A DNA stretch of 64,000 nucleotides from assembly GCA_024195265.1 (NCBI GenBank), contig JAJLRJ010000001.1, forward strand, positions 892,501-956,500. Direction: 5' to 3'. The DNA is from Dendrophyllia cribrosa. Lineage: Eukaryota > Cnidaria > Anthozoa > Scleractinia > Dendrophylliidae. The notes under the pieces were generated by a model. That model was not told the origin of the DNA, ran no database searches, and was given only the letters and a program-made list of their open reading frames with translations. Positions 48,201 through 59,384 of this stretch are shown piece after piece (the first letter of the stretch is position 1; every line of letters begins with the position of its first letter). Position numbers and translations under genes: made by a program.

Positions 48201-51200
48201 ATATTCTGAGGCATCGACTTGGAGTACAACTGGGGCATGTACGTCAAAGTTCCTTTGCCCGGGCGAGGGCTTCAGAGTGTTGGTCGGCCCAAAGGAACTC
48301 CTGGTTGACATGGGTGAGGTCACGGAGAGGACGGACTGCTTCGCTGAGATGAGAACAGAACTTGGACAGGTAAGTGATCATTCCCAGGAAGCGTCGTGTG
48401 GCTGCCTTGTCTTGGGGTTGGGGCATGTCAAGGACAGCGGTGACGATTTCGGCACTAGGTCTGAGTCCCTCTGGGGTGAGGACATGTCCCATAAATGGTG
48501 CAGTAGACGTTTTGAACTTAATTTTATCTGGGTTCAGTTTAAGCTTGTGCTGAGAGAGACGATTTAAGAGTTCTATGACTGTCCGGTCGTGATCGATTTT
48601 GGCCTCAGTTAAGGATTTACCACGACCAACGACAATAATGTCATCTGCTATGTTTACAACACCATCCATTCCACAAAGAATGTCATGAAGACGACGCTGA
48701 AACTCCTCAGGAGCTGAACTAATCCCAAAGGGGAGTCTAGTCCAGCGGTAACGCCCCCAGGGAGTGTGCATAGTAGTTAGTAAGGACGACTCCTCTGTTA
48801 GTTTGATTGTCTGGAAAGCATCCTTGATATCAAAAGTCGAGAAAACCTTTGCCTGGTTAAAACGGTGAATGTTTTCTTCTAGGGTTGGGATGGGATACAC
48901 CGGTCTGATAATGGCCTTGTTGATTGTTTGAGAGGGATCTAAGCAGATGCGGACTTTAGCAGGTTTTGTGGAAGAAGCTGGACGCTCACGCACTACCATG
49001 CTGGAAATCCAGGGTGTGGGTGCGTTCACACGAACCAATTGACCTGTGTCAACAAGTTTGTCTGCCTCCTTGATGATAGGGAGTTTAGGGGCAGCGTAGC
49101 GGTGAGGGGCAGCTTGGATAGGTTTGATTTCCAGGTTGAGAGTTAAAGAGAGGGGCTCATCCAGTTCACCCAGACCCTCAAATAAGTGGGGATAAGCAAA
49201 TTTTATGGAATCAAGTGTTAACTCACCAGGTGGTGGTTGAGGTGATGCTGAGGCAGTTTGGAGTTGATGTGCAGTGTCCACATCATACATAAGGATTCCC
49301 ATGCGTATGCTGTCTGCGAGACCCAAAAGTGGAGGGTAGTAGCGTTGTGCGGTGATGACTTGAGCCACTATGTCATAGGATGTGCCATGACGAGTGCAGT
49401 GTAGTGTGGTTTGTCCACTAGTGGGGATAATGTTCTTTGAGTAGTCCAGGAGGCGGACAGCTGTAGGATCAATTGGGGTGGGTGGTAGTTTGTTTAGGTC
49501 ACTGACATGGATGGTGTTGCATGAACAGCCCGAGTCAACTTGAAATCTGAGGGAACTGGACGAAGGTGACGACGGAGTGGGACTGATGTCAAGATTGACA
49601 AAGATTCCTTTGAGTGCAGCTTGTACTTGGTAAACGTCATGGGTAATGACATAAGCCTCTTGTGTATCCGATTGGAAGTCTGCTTGTGACTGCGACCACA
49701 CCATAGGCAGGTGGAGGGACTAGCAGAGCCAGGATGTGAGCTGACTGGACGTCGTATCCCGCGACGGGGAGCCCTGGATTTGTCCATAGCTGGAGTGACC
49801 TTGTGTGCTGCTTCCTCTAGATGGTGTTTTGTTATGGCTGATTCCGTTTGTAGCCCAGCCTCGAAGTCACGCGCTTTAGAGATCACTTGGGCGAAAGTGA
49901 GTGTCGCCAAATTCTCCCGTGCAATGATATCGCTGCGAAAAGACTTGAATGTGTCGTTGAGGCCTATGACAAAAATGTCCCTTTGTAGACGATCGTCCAC
50001 CGCAGTCGGAAAGTTGCATTTCTGATATTCTAACCTGACTACTGTATGCCACTGTTGAATAGTCATGCCAGGTTCTTGTTTAAGGATACGGAGGAAATTG
50101 TGAGTGCTCTGCATGACCGGTTCTTCGCCAAGATAATGCTGCGAGAGCTGAGCGAGCCATTTCGCTCCACTCAGCAGGAGGAAAAGCCCGTCGAAGAGCG
50201 GCCATAACTTTGGGTCGTTTAGCTAGAATCCAATAGTCATCGCTGTCGACGGGTTTGGTAGGATTGATGTAATCCTCCATGATGCAATAGTCGCGAAAGT
50301 TCGCCATGAAGAACTTGAACGCACGGGGGCGATCTTCGGAGTCGGCGTCGAAAATAGGCCGATCCTTTCCCATAGTGGTGAGTTATGAGTAAAATAATCG
50401 ACGAACGCGAAGACAAGCTTGTAGATTCACGAAAGTGTGGGTTACGATACTTCTGACACCATGTAATAGACCATTAAACCGATTAGAGAGCTTTAGTTTA
50501 ATCCAGCATGAGCTTACAATATGGCTGACTCACATGGTTCCAAAGACAACAAACCTAAGGCCTGATGGGATTACTTTTACTTTGGTTTTGCATTGCTGAG
50601 CTTTCTCAACCAATAAGAAGTAAAACCAAAACCAATTGTAACTTGCTTGCATGTGTATTCCTGTGCATAGTGTCGGCTGCTTTATTTTCTTCAAGCTCTG
50701 ATTCAGTCAGTCGCTTCGAAAAATATCATAATACTCTTTTAAAGTGCAGGTTTGGATTCTGTCCTCGTGTACCGGTAACAAAAAGAACGAAACAAAGACT
50801 AAACAATAAACTACACGAAAACAATAGATCACAAACAAAGAGAATACAATGTAAAATCCCTCGTGTACCGGTACACCAGGACACAGCCCAGGTTTGGGTG
50901 GTGCTTTATGTAAAATCTGATTTTTTTCAATTTCTTTTGTTTTCAGCACGAACTGCACGTGCTATGCTCCAACTTCTTGGCAATTTGCATATGGTGCACA
51001 TTTGTATACGAATACACAATGCTACGTCCTAGCGTTCCTACATGCACTCTGAATGCCATGTGCCATTCTAACAAACGAGACTTGAATAATTACATCCCGG
51101 TGAGGCTGAGCCTGCACATAAAAGATTATTATGGTATTTTTCGAAATTAGCTGTTGAATTGTGTACCTCTGTTGTTATTGGCCAGAGTAATTACTTTGGT

Positions 51201-52236
51201 TTTGGTTTTACAACTCTCAATTGAAAACTGCTTTAAGGTTACCGTGTACCTTCAGATCGACCATTTTATCGATTTTTTTTGGGCGTGAAAATAAAGTTTA
51301 CAGAATGAACTTTCATCCAAAAAAAAAATTATCGAAAAATAGTGAAATTGATGGAGAAATGACGGTATAACGTTTTGAACGGAAGTAAAAGTTTCTCTTT
51401 TGATTGATTTAGTGGCGCTGTTTTCTCAAAGTTAATTTTTCGCTTGTAGGGGACACTTTAAAGAGCTACAACTCAAAGGGAATTTGTTCGATTTTCCTCA
51501 AATTTGGACAGAAGCTAGGCTAACATATAATCAACAAAAACGTGTCGGCGAATTTCTTATTTCCGAAAACTTTTCGTCAAGAGCCATTTCCATGCGATCA
51601 CTCCAATTTTTTTTCTCCCTTTTTCGAAAATATTCTGTAACTTTTCACTGCAATTGAATATGGGAAATCGCCCACACGTTTTTTTTTTTTAGCGTGTCGT
51701 GTCCGGAAACCCGAGAACAAATCAAATTAGCAAAATACAATAATCGCTTTGGGTTATAGCGTTTTAAAGCTGATTCAGACGTTCGAATTTAGACGTCGTA
51801 AAAAATTCGACAATTCATTTTATTACCAAATGGTTTCCATATTTAGATAGCCAGCTCTATAAGCTTAATTTGATATCTGGGTTTAGGTATATTAAGTATA
51901 ATCTTAAGACGCTAGAGCTGTTATACTGGAGACACCCCCGAAGGTACACGGTAACCTTAATAGCCAGATTATATGAACCAACATCAAATACCATGTATTA
52001 AAAATAGATTGCAAGGCCATCACAGTTTCCCAACCAACATTTTCTTATTCTCTTAGACTTATTTACATCCCAACATGTAACACTGATGTAAACATATTAA
52101 GTTTCTTTGGTTTGTTTGTTTATTTATTTCTTTTTACTAGATTCTTGTGTGGCACACTCAAACAGCAGACCCCAAAATGAAACAAGAAGATAGGCTGAAG
52201 AAAATAGGACGTGAATCTCCACCTATGGAGGTTTAA
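42203..52236 (+). CDS. B3GAT3: Beta-1,3-glucuronosyltransferase (GlcAT-I-like), 4 exons
   Basis: Exons: 42203-42302, 43810-44342, 45474-45764, 52141-52236; phases agree and give 339 residues (human B3GAT3 335). GlcAT-I adds the glucuronic acid that completes the proteoglycan linker tetrasaccharide in the Golgi. There is a short N-terminus, then a signal anchor (about 11-29, NLLILSILLTFLGLMWMA), a charged stem, and the GT43 domain starting TIYFITPTYKRLTQKADLTR. Key sites: LHWILVEDS, ARGVEQRN, the metal-binding DDD motif VVYFGDDDNTYD (D199-D201), MAGFAINVKL, the catalytic Glu in RGYLESSIVS (E286), and ILVWHTQT (H313). B3GAT1/2 share these motifs, so the paralogue call is less certain than the family. 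Intron 3 is about 6.4 kb because of nested transposons. Confidence 0.93.
42477..42504. repeat. Poly(G) tract, 28 nt
   Basis: The longest homopolymer in the window, in B3GAT intron 1 about 175 bp after the donor. Confidence 0.95.
44816..44924. mobile_element. Palindromic MITE in B3GAT intron 2
   Basis: TTAGACTGCAAGCAGTTGCT and TTTTCTTTTAGTTAG are mirrored in inverse around 44870. Confidence 0.7.
44981..45339. mobile_element. Element with CTTTAAAGGGGC ends in B3GAT intron 2
   Basis: CTTTAAAGGGGCATTGTCA at the left, and its near-inverse TGACATAGCCCCTTTAAAG at the right. About 360 bp, AT-rich, no coding frame. Confidence 0.7.
45820..45927 (-). repeat. 3' LTR (relative to the minus-strand element)
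   Basis: 108 bp starting TGTAATAGACC on the plus strand. It differs from the other LTR at only two positions that I could see (ATAAGACCG versus ATTAAACCG), which implies a recent insertion despite the broken frames. Confidence 0.85.
46271..49704 (-). pseudogene. pol region of the Ty3/gypsy element
   Basis: Frame 1 (49704-48244): protease with FQVDSGCSCN, then RT with RICLDPSQTINKAIIRP, STFDIKDAFQTIKL, RLPFGISSAPEEFQ and NIADDIIVV (catalytic Asp pair kept). A one-base shift near 48244-48320 leads to RNase H (48323-47796; LQVDASEYGLGATLLQ, ALAIVHAF-type helix, DHKPL). A second shift, at a 7-bp triplicated block (47941-47961), leads to integrase (47980-46934; HHCC zinc finger ending CRGCVTCAQ, then the D, D, E residues in TVDHYSDY, ITDNGTQF and GRAEAAVKSA). 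A TAG at 46936-46934 interrupts just before the C-terminal region (46888-46271), which stays in the same frame. Confidence 0.9.
47941..47961. repeat. Three copies of CAGAGGC causing a frameshift
   Basis: A 7-bp unit occurs three times in a row inside the RNase H region. The reading frame changes here by an amount that equals one extra 7-bp unit. Confidence 0.8.
49494..50373 (-). pseudogene. gag region of the Ty3/gypsy element
   Basis: The N-terminal part reads from MGKDRPIFDADSEDRPRAFK at 50373. A frame change near 50110-50150 leads into QSTHNFLRILKQEPGMTIQQ and a CLWCGRSH zinc-knuckle-like motif. The pol frame starts in the overlapping -1 phase, which fits -1 frameshifting between gag and pol. 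The frame break inside gag looks like damage. Confidence 0.8.
50462..50569 (-). repeat. 5' LTR (relative to the minus-strand element)
   Basis: 108 bp, nearly identical to 45820-45927. The flank outside it (ATTACTTTTACTTTGG) belongs to the interrupted MITE. Confidence 0.85.
50717..51146. mobile_element. Palindromic element nested in the MITE
   Basis: Left end TTCGAAAAATATCATAATAC and right end GTATTTTTCGAAAT-type inverse (about 27 bp with two or three mismatches). The interior repeats a CCTCGTGTACCGGTA block and a TGCAGG/CCTGCA pair. No protein is supported; the overlapping frame 50565-51032 is a by-product. Confidence 0.65.
51237..51956. mobile_element. TTAA-flanked TIR element, 720 bp
   Basis: GGTTACCGTGTACCTTC and its exact inverse form the ends, each flanked by TTAA (51233-51236 and 51957-51960). 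TTAA is the target of piggyBac and Kolobok elements. There is no transposase. It lies directly against the right end of the family-A MITE. Confidence 0.75.
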
Positions 52237-53201
52237 AGGCTTACTTTTGGCAATAGAACTGCCTAGCCCTTGCCTATGCAAGTCTTCTCACAGCATCAGC
52301 TCTTGATGGGTTTTGTGTAACACTACTCAGGAGTGCTGTATGGCATCAGGAGGCTACGAGATCAAAACCAAGAATAGAATTAGACTATATGGGCACGCAT
52401 CACCATGCGTTATTTGTGTTGCAATATAGTCACTCCTAATCGATGGCTTTGTTAGGAATCAACTGAACGCAAGCTTTAGAAGCTTTTAATTTTATCAGTC
52501 TCTTTACCAATGTCGCGTTAACGACATTTTACATTATATTTTATTTTTTCCTCCAAACCATAAATAATTAGTTTTACATTCAAAAATATAAATTACGACA
52601 AACGGCAAACAGCATTAGTCAGTTTGTCGCTTTCTGTTTACTAAAAAAGAAAAAGAATCACGTTTTATTCAAAGGCGAAATGTACGCTTTAAGTCTGCCG
52701 TTCCAGTGGCATTGTTAGGTATAACGAGCTCTCCTCGCCTGGAAAACAGCGGCTTCCATGATCAGCATTTTTGTCGTTCGCGAAAAAAAATTACTTGATG
52801 CTAAAAATAAAAATAAAGCATTTAAGCGCGTAAATAAGAATAAGTTAGAATAAATAATATAAAGAAGAGTAAATCTTTATTTCAATTTGAAAACAAAACA
52901 CAGCAATTTATATAATATATGCAATATACAAAGTTGAGAAAATATATTAAGTCATCCCAGTAAAGTGTTTTGTTTTTCATGGCCCGACTGACTTAACATT
53001 TTGGAGAAGTGAAAAAAATCTAGATTCACGGTCCGACAGGCGAGAATTCCAAGGAACTCCTAAAAAAAATGCATTATAGACTTTACTGCCTTTCATCAGC
53101 TTATTTTTAATCCTGAAATGTTTGTGGCGAGTGTGATTGATATATTCTCTCAACATTTGGCACAGGTAAACGTGGGTCAGTTTAGCGCTCAGGGACGGGG
53201 G

Positions 53202-53308
53202 TAGCCAGCGAATACAGCCGCCTCTCATCGCTCCCGGCCGCTAGTTCTCTCTCGCGTGAACGCCCCTAGCGGCCGGGAGCGATAAGAGGCGGCTGTATTC
53301 GCAGGCTA
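53202..53308. mobile_element. 107-bp hairpin MITE with 9-bp target-site duplication
   Basis: TAGCCAGCGAATACAGCCGC and the following CTCTCATCGCTCCCGGCCGC are mirrored in inverse (43-bp arms, one or two mismatches) around a 21-nt loop. GGACGGGGG flanks both sides (53193-53201 and 53309-53317), as in Mutator-like elements. Confidence 0.85.
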
Positions 53309-54889
53309 GGACGGGGGTTCAGGCTATTTTTTTTTTGCTCAACTTACCGACTCAGTTTCACAACAGGGAGAGCGATGGGAAACGAACCATTTTATTGGGA
53401 TGGCCTAACAAGAAATTACAATGAAGCTCCGTGTAATTGGTGTGCGTTATCAATTTTTTAGATGATTTTTATACGGTTAAGCTTTCCGTACCATCGTACG
53501 CGTGCACTATCGAAAATGCACCGAAAACGGAGATTTTTTTGAAAGCGCTCCCCAAGATTTTTGACGGATACTCACGAGATTTATCGTTTACACGTCTACG
53601 GCGAAAAAAAGACGAAGGCGTTTTTTTGTTTTTATGTTCGCGCGAAAATCTTCTTCAACACAAACTTTTTTCGTACTTCTGTGGCAGCAAGATCGGAATC
53701 ACCAAAGGCTTTGAAATAAATGATTGATGCCACCTACGCGACATATGTAGAAGGTTTATTAGCATTTCCATTTTCAAAGGAGATCAGTAGACAGTCAAGT
53801 CAATTTATATAGCTCTAAAAGCAATGACAACTACAAGTATTCCAGGAATTATAGAAAAAGACATTAATTACAAAACAAGACAAGAAACGTGACAAAAGTG
53901 ACAAAATTTTACAATAACTGTGGAAACAAAACGAGCAAAAATTAAAGCGAAAGAGTCAAATTTACATAACAGAGCTTGTTTTTTTTTTTTGCAAAAAAAA
54001 AAAGATTTTGATTAAAAAAAAAAAACGGTTTTATATATCAGTGAATATGCAGGGCTCAAATTTCAAATCCAGGGAAAAATCAAACGAATAAATTGCGTTA
54101 TTTATCAGTGGATTTTTTTTTCTACAGCGTCATTTTGGCCTGGTTTACAGTTAAGTTCAAACAAAAGTAGGCAGCGTTGGTTCACATGTTCCGCTGATCA
54201 GTATGGTGTTTCTCCCGTTGAGAACGATCGTGAAGTAATAGGAGTTCTCATTTGAGTAACACTTAATTAGTAAGCTAGTAAGAGCCCTTGATCATGTTTG
54301 GGTAGTATATTCAATAAAATAAGATGGACAAATGGGCGAAATTAAACGAAATTGACGTTTGATTAACAGGACCTAACAGGTGAGTTTTGGTCACAAATTT
54401 CCATTTAAAACTTCCAAGGTATTAATGAGTGTGTTCAACGCGGTTCAAAGGAAGTCCAAGTGCTGATTTGAAGCTACTAAAAGTTATTAAACATTGCTAC
54501 GCTGAGGTAAGTTTAATAATTCCGATCTTCCAGTAGTAGACCATGTCTGTTAAAATACTAAACTTTTAATTCTTGTGAGTGTGAGTCAGTTATATCATAA
54601 CCTGTTCAGCTTAAACAGCCAAATTTAAACAAAACAAAAACACTCATGACACAATTCGTGGATTTAAAAAAACGGATAGCGGGATTGGTGTACAAATGTT
54701 CGTACCCTTTAATCATTTCAACACACGCAGCTAAATCACATTTGATGAACTATGTGTAATCCAATGTACACTATTTTCCCAAACTACTTGTTTGTCTTGC
54801 TCTGTGGAATCTTTTTATTCGATATTTCGGCGGGTCACTGAAGAAGCGCTACGAATCTGTTATCGTTTCGGGTACGACATGAGGTCAGC

Positions 54890-55830
54890 CAGGTTTTTCG
54901 AAAAAATGAAAGTAGCTATTTAATTCATGGGATAAGATTCCTTTCTCTAAAATATTCCGGCTGTCGCTGAAATATTCAGCTAAAACAACCGAAAAGCTTA
55001 AACTGCTTTAGCTTTTACACAGTTTCCTTTAAAGGCACTAAAATGAGATGAAAAACACTGCAACGCCATTCCGGCGAAGCGTTTTCCCAAATATTCGGCT
55101 CGTTGGAACTCCTGTTCCATTTAAATCGAACATCACTGAGGAGTTAGAGTATCAGAATCGGTGAATAAGATCGAAATATTTCCTTAGCATAACTTTTTTA
55201 ATGCGAAGCAATTAAGAGTAGTCAAAGACAGATTAGTCAGTGGCCGGTAGATGCGTCTTTACGACAAATAACAGAACAGGAGCACTCCCAACTAATCGCT
55301 TCGGTGGAATATCTGTTCATAAGGCCTTGAGTCATCATAAAAATCCATAATTAATTAGACTTAAACTAGAGTTTTCTTTAAAATGTTGCGCCTCAAACTT
55401 TCGTAACATGAAAAATTTAACGCCTTTCGTTTTCGGAAGGACATAAAATGTCATTTTGGGTACAAATTAATGTCAACTAAGATTTTCGGAAAGGAGAAAC
55501 AGCTAGTTAGTTCGAGGGATAAAATTGCTTTCCCTAAATGTTTTGCCGCTGAAACGAAAAGATGAAGCTGTCGTAGCTGTCACTTGAGTCTTGTTTAAAG
55601 ACACTAAAATGATATGGAAAAACATAACGGCATGATCCTAAATGTTTTCCTAATCATTCCTTGTTAGGATGGTGCCCCTGACAAAATTCTCCACTGCGCC
55701 GAGTGTAGAAAGTGCGTTATTTGTGTTTTAAAACACCGTTTTAACATATAGTCAAATGCCCAATACGTTTTAACTGGTTGAAGCTTTCGAATGCGAAGTA
55801 AGTAACAGACTTTTCATCATTAGTTATGTT
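54890..55830. repeat. Diverged tandem duplication, offset about 565-590 bp
   Basis: 54890-55250 and 55460-55830 share ordered blocks: GGGATAAGATTCCTTTC with GGGATAAAATTGCTTTC, AAAGGCACTAAAATGAGATG with AAAGACACTAAAATGATATG, AATGCGAAGCAA with AATGCGAAGTAA. No coding frame is seen. Confidence 0.55.
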
Positions 55831-56708
55831 TACGAGAGCATCGTTTTAAAAAATAATTAAAGAAAAGAATAATACGTTCTACTGGTTTGAAAACAAATCC
55901 GAATCGACTTAACGAGTCCTTTACGCTTTACTAATTTAAATTCCGAGATATGAGTTTTGACCAGGGGCCCCCCTGGTTTTGACACTTTGGCCTGTGCGCT
56001 GTTTGTCTTGATCGGGGAGGATAAAACGAGTATAAACCCAGTACTCGCTTGTAATTTCAGTACATCGGGTCGTACTTCAGATCGAGGATGAAAGCCATTG
56101 GGTTCGTTGTCATACGTGAAAATCCAGATAACAAAATGCGAAATTATGCATTTTTCATTTCGATATCATTCTGCTCTGTCAACAGACAAAGTGACGTTCT
56201 AAGGAAGCGGATTGTTTTAAAAGTGTTGGTCGTAATAAAAATACATAAATATACTTAAAAAATAAAAATTGAAAGCACTAAAAACGTAATAAAAAATATA
56301 TTTTTCGAGTTTAAAAAATCACCTGCTTTTCTTCTACACCCGTGAAGGACTTTTTTGCGCGTACTAGGTACATATACCTAATTCAATAAAGGTTGCTTTG
56401 ACAATTGGTCATTGGTAATTGGGCATTGGTATTTGGGCATACGGAACAACCTCGTCCCCAGGGCCTTCTCCGCTTTTTAAAATTCAAAATGGCGGGTCGA
56501 GCGGAGAAGACCCTGGCCGAAGCTGATCTAACAGGACCGCTGATTGGCAATTAATTTGTGGCGTTCTTTCACAAGCTCTGATTGGTCAGCTTTTTCTTCC
56601 CTTCAAAATGGCTGACTAAAAAGTATAATGTGCGGTGTATTTTGTGGAAGTTACGAGAAATAAATGAATTCTCCATTAAGCTTGCCTCGGAAATCATAAT
56701 TAAAGAAG

Positions 56709-56810
56709 ATGCGGACTTCACATCAAAGCAAAGCTGACTCACCATTTGCCAAAAGAAAGCATGCAGACCGTGATGAAAAACCAGGTGACGAAGGATCTCC
56801 TTACAAAAAG
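56709..56810 (+). CDS. Possible first coding exon inside the long-TIR element
   Basis: ATG after an upstream in-frame TAA opens 34 codons (MRTSHQSKADSPFAKRKHAD ... GSPYKK), ending at a weak GTGGTT donor. It is hydrophilic and Lys-rich, suggesting a nuclear N-terminus, but I do not recognise it. A phase-compatible follow-on segment starts at 58939 after TTTCACAG (PKYKSIFSNFSNAKVKPDID) and ends at a GTAAGG donor near 59054. Confidence 0.3.
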
Positions 56811-57269
56811 GTGGTTTTGTTTAAGGCTTACTTTTTTAGGCTGGAAAGCTTGTGAATCAGATATAACCTACAAATTCATTACATTTATAGCGGTTGCTTA
56901 TAAATACTGTAAAATTTTCGTATTAAATGTCAAAGACATTTGCCGATTGAATACAGAGAGATTGAGAAATGTTCGAAGCATATTTAAAATTTCAATTTCA
57001 ATAGTAGGTCCCCTTGATCGTTAAGGATTAATTAAAATTTGACAGTTTTTGATATTTAAAACAATTTAGCACATTTCAAAATCCTGAAATTTTCCATAAA
57101 CCTATGTAAGAGTGAGTAGCTTTATGGCATTGTCTTGACATTTTTGGAAGGCAGCTGCATATATTATGATCATCCACTTGTCTCTGGTGTGGACTCTTTG
57201 ACCAGGAGCATTGTAAAATGGCAAAGTTAATTAACTTTAAGAAAGTTCCCTGCCCAGTAAGATATTCAT

Positions 57270-57440
57270 ATATCTGTTGTAGGTTAAAATTATTTAAGGT
57301 TAAAATTATTTCAAACTAGGTTAATTTTTATTTTCCTTTGTTCCAGATTCATTATTAAACATAATCTCAGACAAAGGAAAATAAAAATTAACCTAGTTTG
57401 AAATAATTTTGACCTAAAATAATTTTAACCTACAACATAT
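57270..57440. mobile_element. Palindromic MITE (TTGTAGGTTAAAA family), copy 2
   Basis: Same layout as 21457-21627: ATATCTGTTGTAGGTTAAAA arms, a central CCTTTGTTCCAGATTCATTA block, and the inverse. The arms differ from copy 1, so the families are related rather than identical. Confidence 0.75.
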
Positions 57441-58938
57441 CCACATCCACAAAAGGGGGATTTAGTAGGGATTCTTCTGCTGTTTTTGTGCAATGGTGAC
57501 TGCATGAGTATTTGTACTTTTACTTGATGTCTAGGGCTGTCATTATTAACTGGCAGCAGCTATTATGACCAACAACAACAGTAAAGATGGCCAGCTACTC
57601 AAATATTGAAAATAACTTCAAGTCAAAAGGCTCAGACGTTTTTCCTCATTTTGTTTTATTTTTCCTCGTTTTACTTTATTTGTGGACCCAGTTTCTGAAA
57701 AGTTTAATGTAAAACCATGGCAGTCACACCTCCCCTTGTGGTTGTCAAAAATTGTTCTGTGGACCATCAGTTTTAGATGAACCATTTGTATTGGTGGCAT
57801 TTCTCATTGACAGAAGGGAATCCTTCATCGAGAGAATTTATTGGCAAATTGTCAGGAGGTTAGAATTTGCTATAAAAGCTATTATTTCTTGAGTTAGCTT
57901 TCTTCATTTACTTTGAAATTATAAAACTGAGGCGATTCAGCGCAAGAACCTCCTAAGTAATTCTAGGAAATAATTTATTGCCAACAGCTTGTATTTTAGG
58001 CCTTAATATAAGCACTCTCTGGTCATAATAATGGTCTGGATCATGCACAATGTGAATGCTGGAATTGTCAGAGTTTTAACTAGGTCCGAAAATCAAGCAT
58101 TTTGGAATGAAATAAAATGTTTTCCTGAAAATTTTGTCCATTTGGACTGAGTGACACTGTTATTTTTTTATTCCAATTAATAGTAATCTTTAAACAAGGT
58201 GCGTTCATCACTAGAGTAGTTTTCAGAACAGCCCTGTAATAACTCAAAAGGCAATAATATGTAAGGAAAGTGGTCACAGCAAGTATACTAGAAGAGGATC
58301 CACCTTGTATTGTGGCAGGGGGGCTATGCAAGATATCACCTATCTGATTAGGTTAATGGACAACATTTATTGGCCTAAAAATGTGAAGTTTGCATTGCTA
58401 CTAAAATGACACATGAAGGTGGAAATCTTTTGCCCAGTTTCTACTCCTGATAGAATGGGGGCTATACCAACACGACAACAGCATTTGGGTGGGAGTGTGC
58501 ATAAAGAGACCACCAGTCTTTTGTAAAGCAGTGGGTCCTGTCCGAGTTCAATAGTTTTGACCATTTCCCTAATAGCTCTTGAATAATAGTAATAATAATA
58601 ATAATACATGTATGTAAAAGCTCTAAAGACAAAAAGTCACTAAGGATGTTCATGCCCTGAACAATGTCACTGTTTCAACCACAAGAAAGATTGTAACTTC
58701 AAGATATCAAATCAGGAATGTCGCTTAAAAATGTGTTGAAACAAAAAGGGAGTAGTTAACAATATTAATTGGATAAACTGATGTTAATGAGACCTGAGAC
58801 AATTGAACTAATCCACTCATTGCCTGCATGTAACATTTTATTTCATAGTCCACTTGTTAATTGTATGGCCTACATGTATTGTCACACAAATCTCACAGGG
58901 TACAACAATTTCTGTTCTTCTCTGTACTCTTTCACAGC

Positions 58939-59054
58939 CCAAGTACAAGAGTATTTTCAGTAATTTCTCAAATGCCAAGGTCAAGCCTGATATTGATTTA
59001 GTCACCTCATTTACAATGTACATGTATCTATCAGTTTCAAGGCAAAGTCCAATG
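58939..59054 (+). CDS. Possible internal exon inside the long-TIR element
   Basis: Acceptor CTCTTTCACAG, then an open segment in the phase required by 56709-56810 and a donor AT|GTAAGG. The joint product would be Lys/Ser-rich with no known domain. I found no sure downstream exon (a weak candidate begins at 60121). Confidence 0.25.
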
Positions 59055-59257
59055 TAAGGCAATCTTTGTAAGATGTTATCAAACAAAGGTCCCAGTCATT
59101 TCTGTCATATTTTTCCCCTTGTGCTCATCATCATCATAACTTTATTAATGTGTCAAAAAGATTTAGCATTACTGCTAATTGGGGACACCTAAAAGAAGTT
59201 AGTGCTCCTACCTATAATGTAATAGCACGTGTCCCACTCAGTCATAGCATCAATAAT

Positions 59258-59270
59258 CCCCCCCCCCCCC
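59258..59270. repeat. Poly(C) tract, 13 nt
   Basis: C homopolymer next to the start of the 139-bp tandem repeat region. Confidence 0.9.
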
Positions 59271-59384
59271 TTACCCTCCCATGACTGGTACCTTTGTCTT
59301 TTTAAGTTTACCAGCCACAAGTTTTTTTTTGTAGCAGAATTGTTTATTTATAAATATGGCGGCAGGGAAGTGCAGCCAAGGCTT

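Larger units (their letters stand above)
45820..50569 (-). mobile_element. Ty3/gypsy LTR retrotransposon, degenerate, in B3GAT intron 3
   Basis: About 4.75 kb, bounded by two 108-bp direct repeats. The gag and pol order (gag, protease, RT, RNase H, integrase) is on the minus strand, antisense to B3GAT. Just inside the 5' LTR (minus strand) is TGGTGTCAGAAGT, a candidate primer-binding site. I saw no clear target-site duplication. At least two pol frameshifts, one gag frameshift and one in-frame stop make this copy non-functional. Confidence 0.92.
45797..51232. mobile_element. Tc1/mariner-like MITE (family A), split by two younger insertions
   Basis: Left arm remnant GATTTTCAATTGAGTGTCGAAAG at 45797-45819. 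Right part 50570-51232 ends in ACTCTCAATTGAAAACTGC. It matches the intact copy at 2346-2627. The LTR element (45820-50569) and the palindromic element (about 50717-51146) lie inside it. Confidence 0.75.
52237..56377. other. Gene-poor stretch 3' of B3GAT
   Basis: AT-rich, no gene supported. It holds the 107-bp MITE at 53202 and a diverged tandem duplication at about 54890-55830. The frame 53437-53727 (96 codons) has no motif or splice support. B3GAT 3' UTR occupies an unknown part of the left side. Confidence 0.5.

Noticed and set aside
50565..51032. 155-codon frame on the plus strand
   Set aside because: It begins in the LTR/MITE junction and runs through palindromic element sequence; no motif.
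53437..53727. 96-codon frame that might be a gene
   Set aside because: No homologous motif, no splice context and no neighbouring exons.
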